A stretch of DNA of 64,000 nucleotides from Hydrogenovibrio marinus (GCF_013340845.1 NZ_AP020335.1:434001-498000), one strand, 5' to 3'; shown: positions 8,529 to 18,280, counted from the stretch's first letter. Numbers and translations are program-made. The notes: generated by a model not told the origin, from the letters alone.

Positions 8529-9743
8529 ATGACTACCGAAACGCCAAACTTGGCAATGACACTGAGGCTGAAGAAAAACGAAGACCGTCGCCTTAAACAA
8601 GGCCATATGTGGATTTACAGTAATGAAGTCGATACTCAAGTATCGCCGTTGAAGAGCTTTGAGTCCGGACAAGTAGTGACAGTGGAGTCCTCTAATGGCA
8701 AGCCGTTAGGCATCGCCTACATCAATCCGAATACACTTATCTGCGGACGTTTGTTGAGCAGAAACCCAAAGGTAGAGTTTAATCAGGCATTCCTTAAAAA
8801 ACGCATCCAAGCGGCATTAGCATTACGTGAGCTGAATTTTGATGCGCCCTATTATCGTTTGGTATTCGGTGAGTCTGATGGCTTGCCGGGGTTGGTGATT
8901 GACCGTTTTGGCGATGTATTTGTGGCGCAAATCACGACAGCAGGTATGGAGAAGATGAAAGCGGAAATCACGCAGACCATCGAAAACCTGTTTCATCCTA
9001 TCGCGTTGGTCTATCGTAACGATACTGCCAGTAGAGCGCTTGAGGGCTTGGAGTCTTACGAAGAAGTTGCGATTGGCACGTTGCCAGAAAGCATTGTCAT
9101 TGAAGAGAATGGCGCCAAATTTCAGATTCCGGTGGAGAGTGGACAAAAGACTGGCTGGTTTTATGATCACCGCATGGCAAGAAAGCGCATGCAATCTTTG
9201 GTGCAAGGCAAGCGTGTATTGGATGTCTTTAGTTACCTTGGCGGCTGGGCGATGGAAGCCGCGGTTGCGGGTGCCGCAGAAGTGGTTTGTGTTGATGCCT
9301 CATCTGCCGCTTTGGATGGTGTGGAAATTAATGCGGAGCTGAACGGTGTGGCCGACAAGTTGACGACCTATGAAGGCAATGCTTTCGATGTATTGAAAGT
9401 CTTGGTTGGTGAAGCGCAAAAATTTGATGTGGTGATTGTCGATCCACCAGCGTTCGTCAAGCGCAGAAAGGATTTGAAGTCCGGGTCAGAAGGTTATCGT
9501 CGTATTAACGAATTGGCAATGCGTTTGGTGGAAAACGATGGCGTATTGATTTCGGCTTCCTGTTCGCATCACATGTCGCGTGACGACCTTTTGCAACAAG
9601 TGCAATCGGCGGCAAAACATATTGACCGCACGATACAAATGTTCGACCAGGGACATCAAGGTCCGGATCACCCGGTGCATCCTGCGATTGCAGAAACAGA
9701 ATACCTCAAATCATTCTTTTTCAAAGTCAGCAAAACTTGGTAA
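8529..9743 (+). CDS. rlmI: 23S rRNA cytosine methyltransferase, RlmI family
   Basis: This is a 404-residue class I SAM-dependent methyltransferase. An N-terminal PUA-like domain (RLKQGHMWIYSNEVD near residue 20) precedes an EEHEE region and a Rossmann domain. The SAM loop VLDVFSYLGGWAMEAA sits near residue 230, the active-site motif VDPPAF near residue 303, and the cysteine-containing SASCSHHMS near residue 340. These match the RlmI family, which forms m5C in 23S rRNA. An AGGA ribosome binding site precedes the ATG. Confidence 0.88.
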   Translation: MTTETPNLAMTLRLKKNEDRRLKQGHMWIYSNEVDTQVSPLKSFESGQVVTVESSNGKPLGIAYINPNTLICGRLLSRNPKVEFNQAFLKKRIQAALALRELNFDAPYYRLVFGESDGLPGLVIDRFGDVFVAQITTAGMEKMKAEITQTIENLFHPIALVYRNDTASRALEGLESYEEVAIGTLPESIVIEENGAKFQIPVESGQKTGWFYDHRMARKRMQSLVQGKRVLDVFSYLGGWAMEAAVAGAAEVVCVDASSAALDGVEINAELNGVADKLTTYEGNAFDVLKVLVGEAQKFDVVIVDPPAFVKRRKDLKSGSEGYRRINELAMRLVENDGVLISASCSHHMSRDDLLQQVQSAAKHIDRTIQMFDQGHQGPDHPVHPAIAETEYLKSFFFKVSKTW

Positions 9744-9789
9744 AGTAATAGAACGACTATAGCGCGTAAGGCAGGTACGGAGCCAAATC

Positions 9790-10947
9790 ATGCACCCCCA
9801 TTTACCAAAGGCATCAATGTCGAATTTGATGCTGAAAAGACTGATGCAAAACTGCTTCTGGGATGAAGAAGAGCAGCAGTTGTGGGTGGATTGCCGCAAA
9901 GTTTTACCGGAGCATGGTGTGATGGCGATTCCAAGTTGGGATCGTATGATGCTGAGCTCTGATCCAATCCCGGATTACCCGAAAGACTTTGCTTTGCTCT
10001 CTCCCTCTGCGCACCCACAGCTTTCCTATTGGCAAAAGCAAATACCGGCTTGGGTGAGAGAAAGTTGTGCGTTGTTTCCGACCCATCAGCTCAAACTGTT
10101 GCATTATGTCGGGCGCTATCCTCAGTTGTTGGAATTGTTGGATCATTCTCCGGTACTGGCATGGCGACTGATGACCTCACATCTGAGCGAAGAGGATGTG
10201 GTTTCCATGTTGAACGATAAGCGTACTCAGTTGGTCGAACAACTGGGCTGGCCGGGCAAGGTGGAAACATTCCGTTTTTTGAAAAAGCTCCGTTTGCGAC
10301 AAGTTAATCAACAGATTGCCGAGCAGGTTGATGTCTGTTTACTGGATGAAAAACGTTTAAATGCATTGCAGGCATTGCCAAGAGTTAATTCCATGGCATT
10401 GTCTTTGGCGGCAAGATTCCCTGAGATGATTGGTTGCCGTCTGCATTTGGCGCTGGCATCCATGCCATGCCGCCCGATGCAATGCCAGAGCATGATTGCG
10501 TTGTTGGAAGACGTCTATCGTTTGGCAGAACATTTGGCATTGCCGATATCCGAAATCAATAAGATTGCCAATACCCGCTATTTGGTTGAAGTCGAAAAGC
10601 TTTATAACGATTGGTTGCAGTCTGCGACTAATGGAGACGCAAGCGAGCAAGAGCTGGCGCTGACCGACGTTCCTAGAAAGCTGACCACCTACGAAGAGGG
10701 TTTGGCTTTAAGCGCGCTGCAGGGGCATGCTTGGTTTGCCGATTGGCAAAGTGCAGACAAATCAATGAACGGGCTGTACGCTATGCAGGTGAATGAAGAG
10801 GTGGTTGCTTTTTTGTTTGATGAAACTCGCCAGGAAGTTTTGAGAGTCAGACAAATGCAGAATCAGTTGCCGACCTCTGAACAACTTAGCCGCATTCATT
10901 TGTGGTCAACGCAAATTGCGAATGACATGAATAAGTCTGCAAGCTGA
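9790..10947 (+). CDS. conserved-looking protein of unknown function
   Basis: The predicted protein has 385 residues, no signal peptide and no membrane segment. It is mostly helical, rich in L, Q and W, with a segment resembling helical repeats (HYVGRYPQLLELLDHSPVLA near residue 105). A more beta-rich end contains YAMQVNEEVVAFLFDETRQE. I do not recognise a family with confidence; the middle vaguely recalls PcfJ-like proteins. It follows rlmI by 46 bp on the same strand and may be co-transcribed. An inverted pair of the dispersed repeat separates it from convergent lysA. Confidence 0.6.
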   Translation: MHPHLPKASMSNLMLKRLMQNCFWDEEEQQLWVDCRKVLPEHGVMAIPSWDRMMLSSDPIPDYPKDFALLSPSAHPQLSYWQKQIPAWVRESCALFPTHQLKLLHYVGRYPQLLELLDHSPVLAWRLMTSHLSEEDVVSMLNDKRTQLVEQLGWPGKVETFRFLKKLRLRQVNQQIAEQVDVCLLDEKRLNALQALPRVNSMALSLAARFPEMIGCRLHLALASMPCRPMQCQSMIALLEDVYRLAEHLALPISEINKIANTRYLVEVEKLYNDWLQSATNGDASEQELALTDVPRKLTTYEEGLALSALQGHAWFADWQSADKSMNGLYAMQVNEEVVAFLFDETRQEVLRVRQMQNQLPTSEQLSRIHLWSTQIANDMNKSAS

Positions 10948-10974
10948 AAGCTGGATTGCGAAAAAGAAAATATC

Positions 10975-11026
10975 AAAAATCTGCCAGGTCGGGGTATTTG
11001 TCTACACCCCCAACCTGGCATTTTTT
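10975..11026. repeat. inverted pair of the dispersed repeat between convergent genes
   Basis: The left arm AAAAATCTGCCAGGTCGGGG (10975-10994) and the right arm CCCCCAACCTGGCATTTTTT (11007-11026) form a long hairpin with one mismatch in the GTC/GTT position. T-runs follow the stem on both strands, so it has the form of a bidirectional terminator for the 9790 gene and lysA. The right arm touches the lysA stop codon. Confidence 0.85.
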
Positions 11027-12279
11027 TATGGCAGTAGGGTTTCCGTTCCCATCAAGTCTTCGTAAGTCTCACGAGGACGAATTACAAAGGCTTGATCACC
11101 ATCCACCATGATTTCTGCCGCTCTTGGGCGCGTATTGTAGTTTGAGCTCATGGTGAAGCCGTAGGCGCCAGAAGACATTACCGCTAGGAAATCACCCGCT
11201 TTTAAATTCAGCGTGCGATTTTTGCCTAGGAAGTCGCCAGTTTCACAGACTGGGCCAACCAAATCCCAGCTGGTGTCTTCACCATCCGTTCTTGGTGTGA
11301 CCGCTTGAATATGCTGGTGAGATTGATAAAGCGCCGGACGAATCAAATCATTCATGGCGGCATCGATAATCGCAAAATTCTTGTGGTCAGTCGGTTTTAG
11401 ATATTCCACTTCTGTCAGCAATACGCCAGCGTTACCGGCAATGGCTCGCCCCGGCTCAATAATGACTTCGATACTTGGATCGTTCAATTTAGTCAGCAAT
11501 GCTTGAATGTAAGTTGCGATTTCCGGTGGTTGCTCATCGGTGTATTGAATCCCTAGTCCACCGCCTAAGTCTAGGTGATGGATTTCGATGCCTTGTGCAG
11601 CCAAGTCAGATTTTAGTTTCAAGACACGTTCCAGGGCATCAACAAAAGGCGCGATTTCCGTCAACTGAGAACCAATGTGGCAATCAATCCCTTGGATGGA
11701 AATGTGCGATAGTGATTGTGCTTTTGCATACAGCGCAGGCGCTGTATTAATATCGACACCGAATTTATTGTCTTTTAAACCCGTAGAAATATAAGGGTGG
11801 GTTTTTGCATCGACATCCGGGTTGACGCGCACAGAAATTGGCGCGACTTTGTCCATGGACTCTGCCACTTCCTGAAGGCGATCTAGCTCGGCGTGGGATT
11901 CGATGTTGAAACAACGAATGCCGACTTCCAATGCACGACGGATTTCAGAAGGTTTTTTGGCAACCCCGGAAAAAACGACTTTTTTCGCGTCACCACCAGC
12001 TTTGAGAACACGTTCCAATTCGCCTTGTGAAACGATATCAAAGCCGGATCCCAGTTTTGCCAGCACGTTCAATACCGCCAGATTTGAGTTGGTTTTCACC
12101 GCATAGCAAACTAAATGTGGCTGAGTGCCGAAAGCTTGGTCAAACGCTGTCCAGCGCGATTCCAGTGCTTTACGAGAGTAAACGTATAGCGGCGTGCCAT
12201 AGCTGTTTGCCAGTTCCGTCAGAGCAACATTTTCGGCATGAAGGGTATTGTTGCGATATTGAAATGCGTCAAAACTCAT
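11026..12279 (-). CDS. lysA: diaminopimelate decarboxylase
   Basis: This 417-residue PLP enzyme (alanine-racemase fold type III) converts meso-diaminopimelate to lysine. The PLP lysine lies in YAVKTNSN near residue 60, the GSGFDIVSQGEL segment is near 77, and HLDLGGGLGI is near 235. The substrate-binding EPGRAI is near 278 and the catalytic cysteine lies in GPVCETGDFL near 345. It lies 10 bp downstream of lptM, the common lptM-lysA order. Confidence 0.97.
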   Translation of the reverse strand: MSFDAFQYRNNTLHAENVALTELANSYGTPLYVYSRKALESRWTAFDQAFGTQPHLVCYAVKTNSNLAVLNVLAKLGSGFDIVSQGELERVLKAGGDAKKVVFSGVAKKPSEIRRALEVGIRCFNIESHAELDRLQEVAESMDKVAPISVRVNPDVDAKTHPYISTGLKDNKFGVDINTAPALYAKAQSLSHISIQGIDCHIGSQLTEIAPFVDALERVLKLKSDLAAQGIEIHHLDLGGGLGIQYTDEQPPEIATYIQALLTKLNDPSIEVIIEPGRAIAGNAGVLLTEVEYLKPTDHKNFAIIDAAMNDLIRPALYQSHQHIQAVTPRTDGEDTSWDLVGPVCETGDFLGKNRTLNLKAGDFLAVMSSGAYGFTMSSNYNTRPRAAEIMVDGDQAFVIRPRETYEDLMGTETLLP

Positions 12280-12289
12280 AATGATCCTG

Positions 12290-12532
12290 TTATTGTTCAG
12301 TTGTTGGCTGTGCGTCGGTTGCTGTTTTTGCTTTATCTGTTTCTAAAGCCTTTTTAGCGCGTTCTTCTCTGGCCTTCAGTACGGCGTCTCTTTCGGCTTG
12401 GTCTTTTTCCATTTGAGCCTTTTGAGTGTCCGTTGGAATATAGAGTGGTGCTTTGCGTCCGCACCCTGCAAGTAGCAATGTCATCAATGCCGAAAGCAGA
12501 AGAAAACGACCGATTCTTGAAAAATGGTTCAT
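12290..12532 (-). CDS. lptM: LptM-like small lipoprotein
   Basis: This 80-residue protein has a lipoprotein signal ending LLLAGC. It then carries the family hallmark CGRKAPLYIP, matching the CGxKGPLYxP pattern of LptM (YifL), the lipoprotein that helps mature the LptD-LptE lipopolysaccharide translocon. The charged tail rich in K, E and A is low complexity. Location immediately upstream of lysA agrees with the usual gene order. Confidence 0.85.
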   Translation of the reverse strand: MNHFSRIGRFLLLSALMTLLLAGCGRKAPLYIPTDTQKAQMEKDQAERDAVLKAREERAKKALETDKAKTATDAQPTTEQ

Positions 12533-12616
12533 AGTGCTTACTCTTTACGCAGCCAACTGTTTTAAAATGGGACTTATTTTAGCAAATTAGCTACAAAACA
12601 TATCAGAGAGTTTTTT

Positions 12617-13312
12617 ATGTCGAATACCTTTAGTCCTCCCAAGTCGCCAATTGTGATTGAACCAAAGCAATCTCAAGCTGAAAACTGTGTTATCTGGTTG
12701 CATGGTTTGGGCGCGGATGGTCATGATTTTGAGGGTATTTTGCCTCAGTTGGATTTACCACAGGAAGCGGCTATTCGCTTTGTTTTCCCAACGGCTCCCA
12801 TACAACCGGTCACCGTGAATCTGGGTGACCCGATGACGGCTTGGTATGACATTAAAAGTTTGAACTTACTGGCTGAGACGGATTGGCAAGGAATTGCCCA
12901 AAGTGTTGAATATGTACATGTCCTGATTCAGGAACAATTGGATGCAGGAATCGACAGTCAAAATATACTGCTGGCAGGATTCTCGCAAGGTGGGGTGATA
13001 GCATTGTATGCAGGATTAACTTATGAGCGACCGCTGGCAGGCATCATGGCATTATCCACGTATTTTCCTGACCCTGAACAGGCATCTGAATTTTTACAGC
13101 CCAAGGCTGAACAAATGAATCTCTCGGTGTTCTACGGGCATGGTAATGCGGATCCTATTTGCCCTTTAGCGGCGGCTGAAGCTTCTAAAAACACGCTGGA
13201 GAAATTGGGGTTAGAGATTGAGTGGCATGTTTATCCGATGGCACACCAAGTCTGCTACGATGAAGTCAGGCACATTAGCCAGTTTCTCAAATCCTGCTTA
13301 CTACAAGATTAG
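12617..13312 (+). CDS. alpha/beta-hydrolase carboxylesterase
   Basis: This 231-residue cytoplasmic hydrolase belongs to the phospholipase/carboxylesterase family (YpfH/EstB-like). The oxyanion segment CVIWLHGLGADGHDF is near residue 27 and the nucleophile elbow GFSQGG near residue 120. The acid aspartate lies in GHGNADPICP near 180 and the catalytic histidine in PMAHQVC near 213. The natural substrate cannot be told. It is divergent from lptM-lysA across an 84-bp gap. Confidence 0.88.
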   Translation: MSNTFSPPKSPIVIEPKQSQAENCVIWLHGLGADGHDFEGILPQLDLPQEAAIRFVFPTAPIQPVTVNLGDPMTAWYDIKSLNLLAETDWQGIAQSVEYVHVLIQEQLDAGIDSQNILLAGFSQGGVIALYAGLTYERPLAGIMALSTYFPDPEQASEFLQPKAEQMNLSVFYGHGNADPICPLAAAEASKNTLEKLGLEIEWHVYPMAHQVCYDEVRHISQFLKSCLLQD

Positions 13313-13330
13313 GGCTAAGAGATAACCATT

Positions 13331-13351
13331 CCCCCAACCTGGCAGATTTTT
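13331..13351 (-). repeat. single copy of the dispersed repeat
   Basis: CCCCCAACCTGGCAGATTTT begins 18 bp after the esterase stop, in minus orientation relative to the consensus. No complementary arm is present nearby, so this copy does not form the hairpin seen after ychF. Confidence 0.85.
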
Positions 13352-13460
13352 ATTTGATCACGCGTTCAGATATTGAAGTTTGGGGTCGATACAGGTTAAA
13401 TAGAAGTTAGAAAACACAGTTAAAAAGTCAAACACAACAAGGATTAGCACTAGGTTTTGT

Positions 13461-14393
13461 ATGCCAAATGTCAGACGATTTTTCCGCTATGATGTCGAAA
13501 TTCCGATCTACTTCGAAAAAGTAGAAGAATTGGATATTCTGAATCCCGTCTCAAGAACGCAGTTGATGTCGCAGCGGGAAGAAGTGCATTTGGCGGATTT
13601 GAACGACCAAATCAACAGCTATCTAGAGAAGGTGTTTACCGTCGACTCCAATATGATGCATATTTTCCATGTGTTGAATCATCGCATTGAATTTATGGCT
13701 TGGTTGTTGGATTGCTTAATCTCCAATCAAGACCCCTCTGCTAAGCATGATTACAAATTCCGTATTCGTGAAAATAATCGCATGCATTTTCCATCGATAA
13801 AAGACAACTCAAAAGTGAAGTCTTTGATTGAGGGGATGGATGACTGTATTTCAGCGCATTTGGCTGAGTTGATTGAGTCGGTTCAGAACAATATCGAAGG
13901 CAAAATTTTCTTATTCCCTCGTAAAACACAATCGCTGTTTGACCCAACCTTGTTTGTAACGAATTTGGATTCTTTGAGTGGTCAGGGCGTTGCAGCAGCA
14001 AAAGTGTTTGTGTTGATCATTGAGAAGCTGAATCTTTGGGAGAATGTTTTTATCCGGTTGAAGGAAAGTCGTGAGTTGATTTCCGATCCCGATAACTGGC
14101 CGTTAAGACAGGTGAATCTGTCGGCTGGCGGCTTCCGAGCGAAAACGGATGACTTGTTTCCTAAGTTTACGATGTTGAATGTGTTTATGCGATTGAAGGA
14201 TGATATTCTCATCTGTCGAGGTAAGCTGGTCGCCAGTAAGCCTGCTAAGAATGCGAAAGAAGGCGAGCCTAAAAACGATTTATTAGTGGAGTTTGACTTT
14301 CTAAGCTTGGAGAACGCGAGAAAGATTACCTACTTCATTCAGCACACAGAACTCAAGCACGCGATGGAAATGGACTTTGTGTTGATGAAGTAG
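13461..14393 (+). CDS. PilZ-type protein with a long internal insertion
   Basis: The predicted protein has 310 residues. The N-terminus RRFFRYDVEIPIYFE has the arginine box (RxxxR) of PilZ cyclic di-GMP receptors. The second PilZ signature, NLSAGGFRAK (consensus D/NxSxxG), only appears near residue 218, followed by beta-strand-like sequence. Some 190 mostly helical residues separate the two halves. It is a soluble protein without membrane segments. It probably binds c-di-GMP, although the insertion is unusual. A related protein is encoded at 14859-15800 on the other strand. Confidence 0.65.
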   Translation: MPNVRRFFRYDVEIPIYFEKVEELDILNPVSRTQLMSQREEVHLADLNDQINSYLEKVFTVDSNMMHIFHVLNHRIEFMAWLLDCLISNQDPSAKHDYKFRIRENNRMHFPSIKDNSKVKSLIEGMDDCISAHLAELIESVQNNIEGKIFLFPRKTQSLFDPTLFVTNLDSLSGQGVAAAKVFVLIIEKLNLWENVFIRLKESRELISDPDNWPLRQVNLSAGGFRAKTDDLFPKFTMLNVFMRLKDDILICRGKLVASKPAKNAKEGEPKNDLLVEFDFLSLENARKITYFIQHTELKHAMEMDFVLMK

Positions 14394-14404
14394 GGCGTCA
14401 GCGC

Positions 14405-14848
14405 TTAACTAACGTGATTCTTTTGTGTCGCGCGACTTTGTTGTGCCAAAGCAATCTTAACGCGATTGATTTCCACCAGTTTTCTTAGCCATTCTTCAAA
14501 ATAAAGGTAGCGGTTTTCTGAGCGTTTCAACAACTCGCTGATGGTGATGCCCGGTTCATTCATCGCTAAGCCAATGGCTTTGAGTAGCAATTTGATGTGT
14601 TCCGTTTTCATTTCAGGAAACAAATCGAAATAGGTTACTTTGGTCAAAATCACAGCGTCCAGCGCACGGAACCATTGTGCAGTGGTAAGTTGAAAACGTT
14701 TGGTCAACTCTGGATAAGGGCCTTCTTTACGCATCTCGATCAGTTGCTTCAGGCGATAGTACTGAAGCAGGTCCGCCGCTGCTGGTCTCAGCAGATTCGG
14801 TAACGGGTCGAGAAACCCTGTTTCCATACTATGATTCGTACCTGGCAT
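14405..14848 (-). CDS. small helical protein of unknown function
   Basis: The predicted protein has 147 residues, is all-helical by eye and has no signal peptide. I do not recognise its family. It follows the PilZ-like gene at 14859-15800 by 10 bp on the same strand, so the two probably form an operon and may act together. It converges on the PilZ-like gene ending at 14393. Confidence 0.6.
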   Translation of the reverse strand: MPGTNHSMETGFLDPLPNLLRPAAADLLQYYRLKQLIEMRKEGPYPELTKRFQLTTAQWFRALDAVILTKVTYFDLFPEMKTEHIKLLLKAIGLAMNEPGITISELLKRSENRYLYFEEWLRKLVEINRVKIALAQQSRATQKNHVS

Positions 14849-14858
14849 CTAGTGTCCT

Positions 14859-15800
14859 CTAAAACTCGTAATTAAGGCATTCATCAAGTTCAAATTCTTG
14901 AATCTTATGCTGTAAAAAATCTTGGTCACGACCATTTGGAAAATCGAAATTCACCGCGATACGTTCTTTGTACTGATCGTTGATACTGCGAATATCGACC
15001 ACCGTTCCATCAAATTGCAAAACGCGCTTTTCATCTGGGAAAAAGAAGAATATATCGACGCGTTCAAACTCCTTGAAACGTTTGGTGAACAACATTGCTA
15101 GCCCGCAAGCACTAACGTTGCCTCTCACGGCTTTCCACTGGTCTGGGAAAAGACGCATAATGTTATCGTCGTTGATTTGGCGGTAAGCTTCCAAATAGGT
15201 TTCCATGAAGCCACACAGCGCAACAATTGCCTGAACCAGAGGGATCTTTTCAAACTGCTCTTTGGCGAAATGATCCAATATCTCGTCGATCTTAAAAGCA
15301 AAAGGCAAGTTGGGATCGGCTTCGAAATGTTGGTCAGTTGATTTGTCGATGCTCTCGACCATCGCACTCAAAAATCTCAAATATTTTTCTTCGATATGTT
15401 TGAAATAAGTATAGGTCTTAGGTGATGATTCTTTCAAGGCGTTGACCTTGGTGAACCCTTGCTTTTGTTGATTAACCGATAGCCAATAAGCCGGATCCAG
15501 GCGAGGATTGATCCCTCGGGAAATCTTCTCTGCACCTTGCCCGAAGAACTCTATGCAGGCTATAACTTCGGTAAACAGCTCGGTAATCAGAACTTTTTGA
15601 TCTTGGACACGATCCAGCCAATACAAGGTGTCGCGTTTCTGCTGTGCAATCAGACTTTTAATTGTTGGCGGGAAATAGTCGATACCTGTTGCAAAGATTT
15701 CACGGTCTTTGATGGGAGAACTTGGCGCGATAAAAACCCTAACAGGCATATCAATACGGAAATATCGACGGGAGTTCTGTTTTAGAAACCAGGTTTTCAT
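14859..15800 (-). CDS. second split PilZ-like protein
   Basis: The 313-residue protein has the same layout as the one at 13461. It has an N-terminal arginine box (SRRYFRIDMPVRVFI), a helical insertion of about 185 residues, then GNVSACGLAMLF near residue 227 in place of the NxSxxG motif, and a beta-rich end. The motif has cysteine where glycine is usual (SACG rather than SxGG), so c-di-GMP binding could be altered. It probably heads an operon with the 147-residue gene downstream. Confidence 0.6.
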   Translation of the reverse strand: MKTWFLKQNSRRYFRIDMPVRVFIAPSSPIKDREIFATGIDYFPPTIKSLIAQQKRDTLYWLDRVQDQKVLITELFTEVIACIEFFGQGAEKISRGINPRLDPAYWLSVNQQKQGFTKVNALKESSPKTYTYFKHIEEKYLRFLSAMVESIDKSTDQHFEADPNLPFAFKIDEILDHFAKEQFEKIPLVQAIVALCGFMETYLEAYRQINDDNIMRLFPDQWKAVRGNVSACGLAMLFTKRFKEFERVDIFFFFPDEKRVLQFDGTVVDIRSINDQYKERIAVNFDFPNGRDQDFLQHKIQEFELDECLNYEF

Positions 15801-15876
15801 GCGATAAGTTGACTCTTAAATATAAACAATTGCTTAATTAAAGCAATAACCGTGCAAATTTGGGTTTTTACCTGCT

Positions 15877-16491
15877 TTATTTTCTTTTTACGCGGTAAAT
15901 AGCAACTTCACCCAGTAGGTTTGGGATCAGTTTCATTAAAATACTGGATTCATGATAACGATTGACCACCGCTCTATCAACGACTTGGATGTGTTTTTCA
16001 GCGCACAAGTCTTCAAAGTCTTTGAAAGTACAAAGATGGATGTTCGGCGTGTCATACCAGGTATTCGGTAATGCATCATTTTGAGGCATACGGCCGTCCA
16101 ATAACAGTTGTGCACGGTTGCGCCAATGCCCAAAGTTAGGGAAAGTGATAATGCTTTCTTTGCCGATTGTTAGCATTTGATCAAGCAAAATATCCGGGCG
16201 TCTGACCACTTGAAGCGCTTGAGTCATGATGACATAGTCGAAAGAATCTTCATCAAAATAGTCGTAGATGTCATGGCTGTTTAAGTTGCTTTGGATAACA
16301 TTGATGCCTGCGGCAATGGCCTGGATATTCTTTTTAGGGTCGATTTCCATGCCATAGCCAGTGGTGTTGCGAGTCGTTTTCAGATAGCTCAGCAATTGAC
16401 CGTCACCGCAACCAAGATCCAATACCCGGGATTCGTCTCGAATCCATTTTGAAATCAGTTTAAATTCAGGAGATAGTGTTGCTTTAGACAT
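15877..16491 (-). CDS. metW: methionine biosynthesis protein MetW
   Basis: This 204-residue methyltransferase-fold protein has the SAM loop [15 protein letters not shown] near residue 24 and [12 protein letters not shown] near residue 95. In MetX-using proteobacteria MetW partners with MetX. The start overlaps the end of metX by 8 bp, indicating translational coupling. Confidence 0.93.
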   Translation of the reverse strand: MSKATLSPEFKLISKWIRDESRVLDLGCGDGQLLSYLKTTRNTTGYGMEIDPKKNIQAIAAGINVIQSNLNSHDIYDYFDEDSFDYVIMTQALQVVRRPDILLDQMLTIGKESIITFPNFGHWRNRAQLLLDGRMPQNDALPNTWYDTPNIHLCTFKDFEDLCAEKHIQVVDRAVVNRYHESSILMKLIPNLLGEVAIYRVKRK

Positions 16492-17638
16492 CTTGCTCTC
16501 CTTTTGCGGTTAAGTCCTTTTGCACAACTTGACTCAGATAGGTGCGGAAGACCTCTTCATAATGCTCGTTTGGTAGTAAGAAGGCGTCATGACCATGGCT
16601 TGATTCGATTTCGGCATAACTAACATCTGCATCGTTATCAAGCAGTGCTTTGACGATTTCATGCGAACGCTCCGGTGAAAATCGCCAATCTGTCGTGAAA
16701 GCGATAACCAGAAACTTCGCGGTAGCACTGGATAAGGCTTTTGTTAAGTCATCATCAAATTCGGACGCCGGGTCAAAATAGTCTAGTGCCTTTGTCATCA
16801 ACAAATAGGTGTTGGCGTCAAAGTTCTGCTTGGTGGCGAATTTTTCACCCTGATAGCGCAAATAGCTCTCCACCTGGAACTCGACTTCAAAGTTATAGTT
16901 CAGTTTGCCTTCACGCAGTTCACGACCGAATTTCGTGCCCATCAAATCGTCGGACAAGTAGGTTAAGTGGCCGAGCATACGAGCCAGCGCCAAGCCTCTT
17001 TTTGGTGTGGTTCCGGCTTCAATGAAACGCCCGTCGTGGAATTCAGGATCAGTCATGATCGCGCGGCGAGCAACTTCGTTAAAGGCGATATTCTGCGCCG
17101 ATAACTTAGGTGCAGAAGCAATCACGATAGCATGTTTGATTTTATCTGGGAAGTCGATTGCCCATTGCATGACCTGCATACCGCCCATTGAACCACCGAT
17201 TATGGCTGACCAAGCGTCAATGCCTAAGTGTTGGCGTAGTTCATTCTGGCTGTTGACCCAATCTTTGCAGGTCACAATCGGAAAGTCAGGGCCGTAAACT
17301 TTTCCAGTTTCAGGGTTGGTGCTGGCGGGGCCAGATGAACCGTGGCACCCGCCGAGATTGTTGGAGCAGACAACAAAAAACTGGTTAGTATCGATAACTT
17401 TTCCAGGGCCAATATAGTCATCCCACCAGCCTGGGTTTTTATTCCCTTCATGAAAACCTGCCACATGCTGATGACCACTTAAAGCGTGGCATATTAGGAT
17501 GGCATTGGATTTTTCTGCGTCAAGGGAACCATAAGTCTCATAAGCGATGTCGTATTCAGGCAATACGGAACCGCACACCATGTTTAAAGGTGTGGAGACA
17601 TGCAAAGTTTGGGAACTGACGATACCGACCGATTTCAT
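16484..17638 (-). CDS. metX: homoserine O-acyltransferase MetX
   Basis: This 384-residue alpha/beta-hydrolase-fold enzyme acylates homoserine in methionine synthesis. [13 protein letters not shown] is near residue 50, the nucleophile elbow [12 protein letters not shown] near residue 146, and the acid and histidine parts of the triad lie in the C-terminal third (SSHGHDAFL near 345). Acetyl versus succinyl specificity cannot be settled by eye, although pairing with MetW often goes with the succinyl form. It follows yggT by 30 bp and overlaps metW. Confidence 0.94.
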   Translation of the reverse strand: MKSVGIVSSQTLHVSTPLNMVCGSVLPEYDIAYETYGSLDAEKSNAILICHALSGHQHVAGFHEGNKNPGWWDDYIGPGKVIDTNQFFVVCSNNLGGCHGSSGPASTNPETGKVYGPDFPIVTCKDWVNSQNELRQHLGIDAWSAIIGGSMGGMQVMQWAIDFPDKIKHAIVIASAPKLSAQNIAFNEVARRAIMTDPEFHDGRFIEAGTTPKRGLALARMLGHLTYLSDDLMGTKFGRELREGKLNYNFEVEFQVESYLRYQGEKFATKQNFDANTYLLMTKALDYFDPASEFDDDLTKALSSATAKFLVIAFTTDWRFSPERSHEIVKALLDNDADVSYAEIESSHGHDAFLLPNEHYEEVFRTYLSQVVQKDLTAKGEQDV

Positions 17639-17668
17639 GGGCGTTATTTTACTCGATTCTATAGGGTA

Positions 17669-18238
17669 TTAAGCAACTAATCCTTGCCCGATTTGTGCAA
17701 TTGAACCGACAACAACGATTTGGATAAGTTTGATGACAAGAATCGCAACGAGAGGGGATAAATCCAGCCCGCCAATCGGAGGAACAACTCGTTGAAATGG
17801 ACGCAATATTGGCTCCGCAAGTTGATAAAAAATTGCCACATTCGGATTGTAGCCTTGAACGACCCAGCTCAAGACAGCTTGAATGATGATTATCCAGAAC
17901 ATCATGTCCAATATCTGATTTAAAAGCTCGGTAACAGAATAGATGACAATCAGAAGGAAGCTGTAGTCACGCCCACCCAGCCAACCAATCAAGTAGGCGG
18001 AAACACCTTCAATTACCAGTGCGGTAAGTAGGGCGCTCCAATCCCAGCGACCTCTAAGGGTAAGGATTTTATTGAAAGGCACGCAAAGTGGATTGGTGAC
18101 TTTGGCGATAAAAGTGACAATTGGATGGCGCCAATCAACATAAGCTGCTCTGAGTAAAAACCTCAGAATCAGCGAGAATACGATTAATCCGGCAATAAAC
18201 TGGATTAAGAACAATCCGCCTTGACCTATTGGTGACAT
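17669..18238 (-). CDS. yggT: YggT family membrane protein
   Basis: This 189-residue integral membrane protein has two repeated YGGT halves, each with paired hydrophobic helices. Characteristic segments are PILRPFQRVVPPIGGLDLSP in the second half and NPLCVPFNKIL in the first. The function is not well established; it is linked to osmotic shock tolerance in some bacteria. It follows proC by 42 bp, as in many gammaproteobacteria. Confidence 0.9.
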   Translation of the reverse strand: MSPIGQGGLFLIQFIAGLIVFSLILRFLLRAAYVDWRHPIVTFIAKVTNPLCVPFNKILTLRGRWDWSALLTALVIEGVSAYLIGWLGGRDYSFLLIVIYSVTELLNQILDMMFWIIIIQAVLSWVVQGYNPNVAIFYQLAEPILRPFQRVVPPIGGLDLSPLVAILVIKLIQIVVVGSIAQIGQGLVA

Positions 18239-18280
18239 AATCTTCTCCGTTTGTGTATTTTGATACGACTGATCAAGTGT

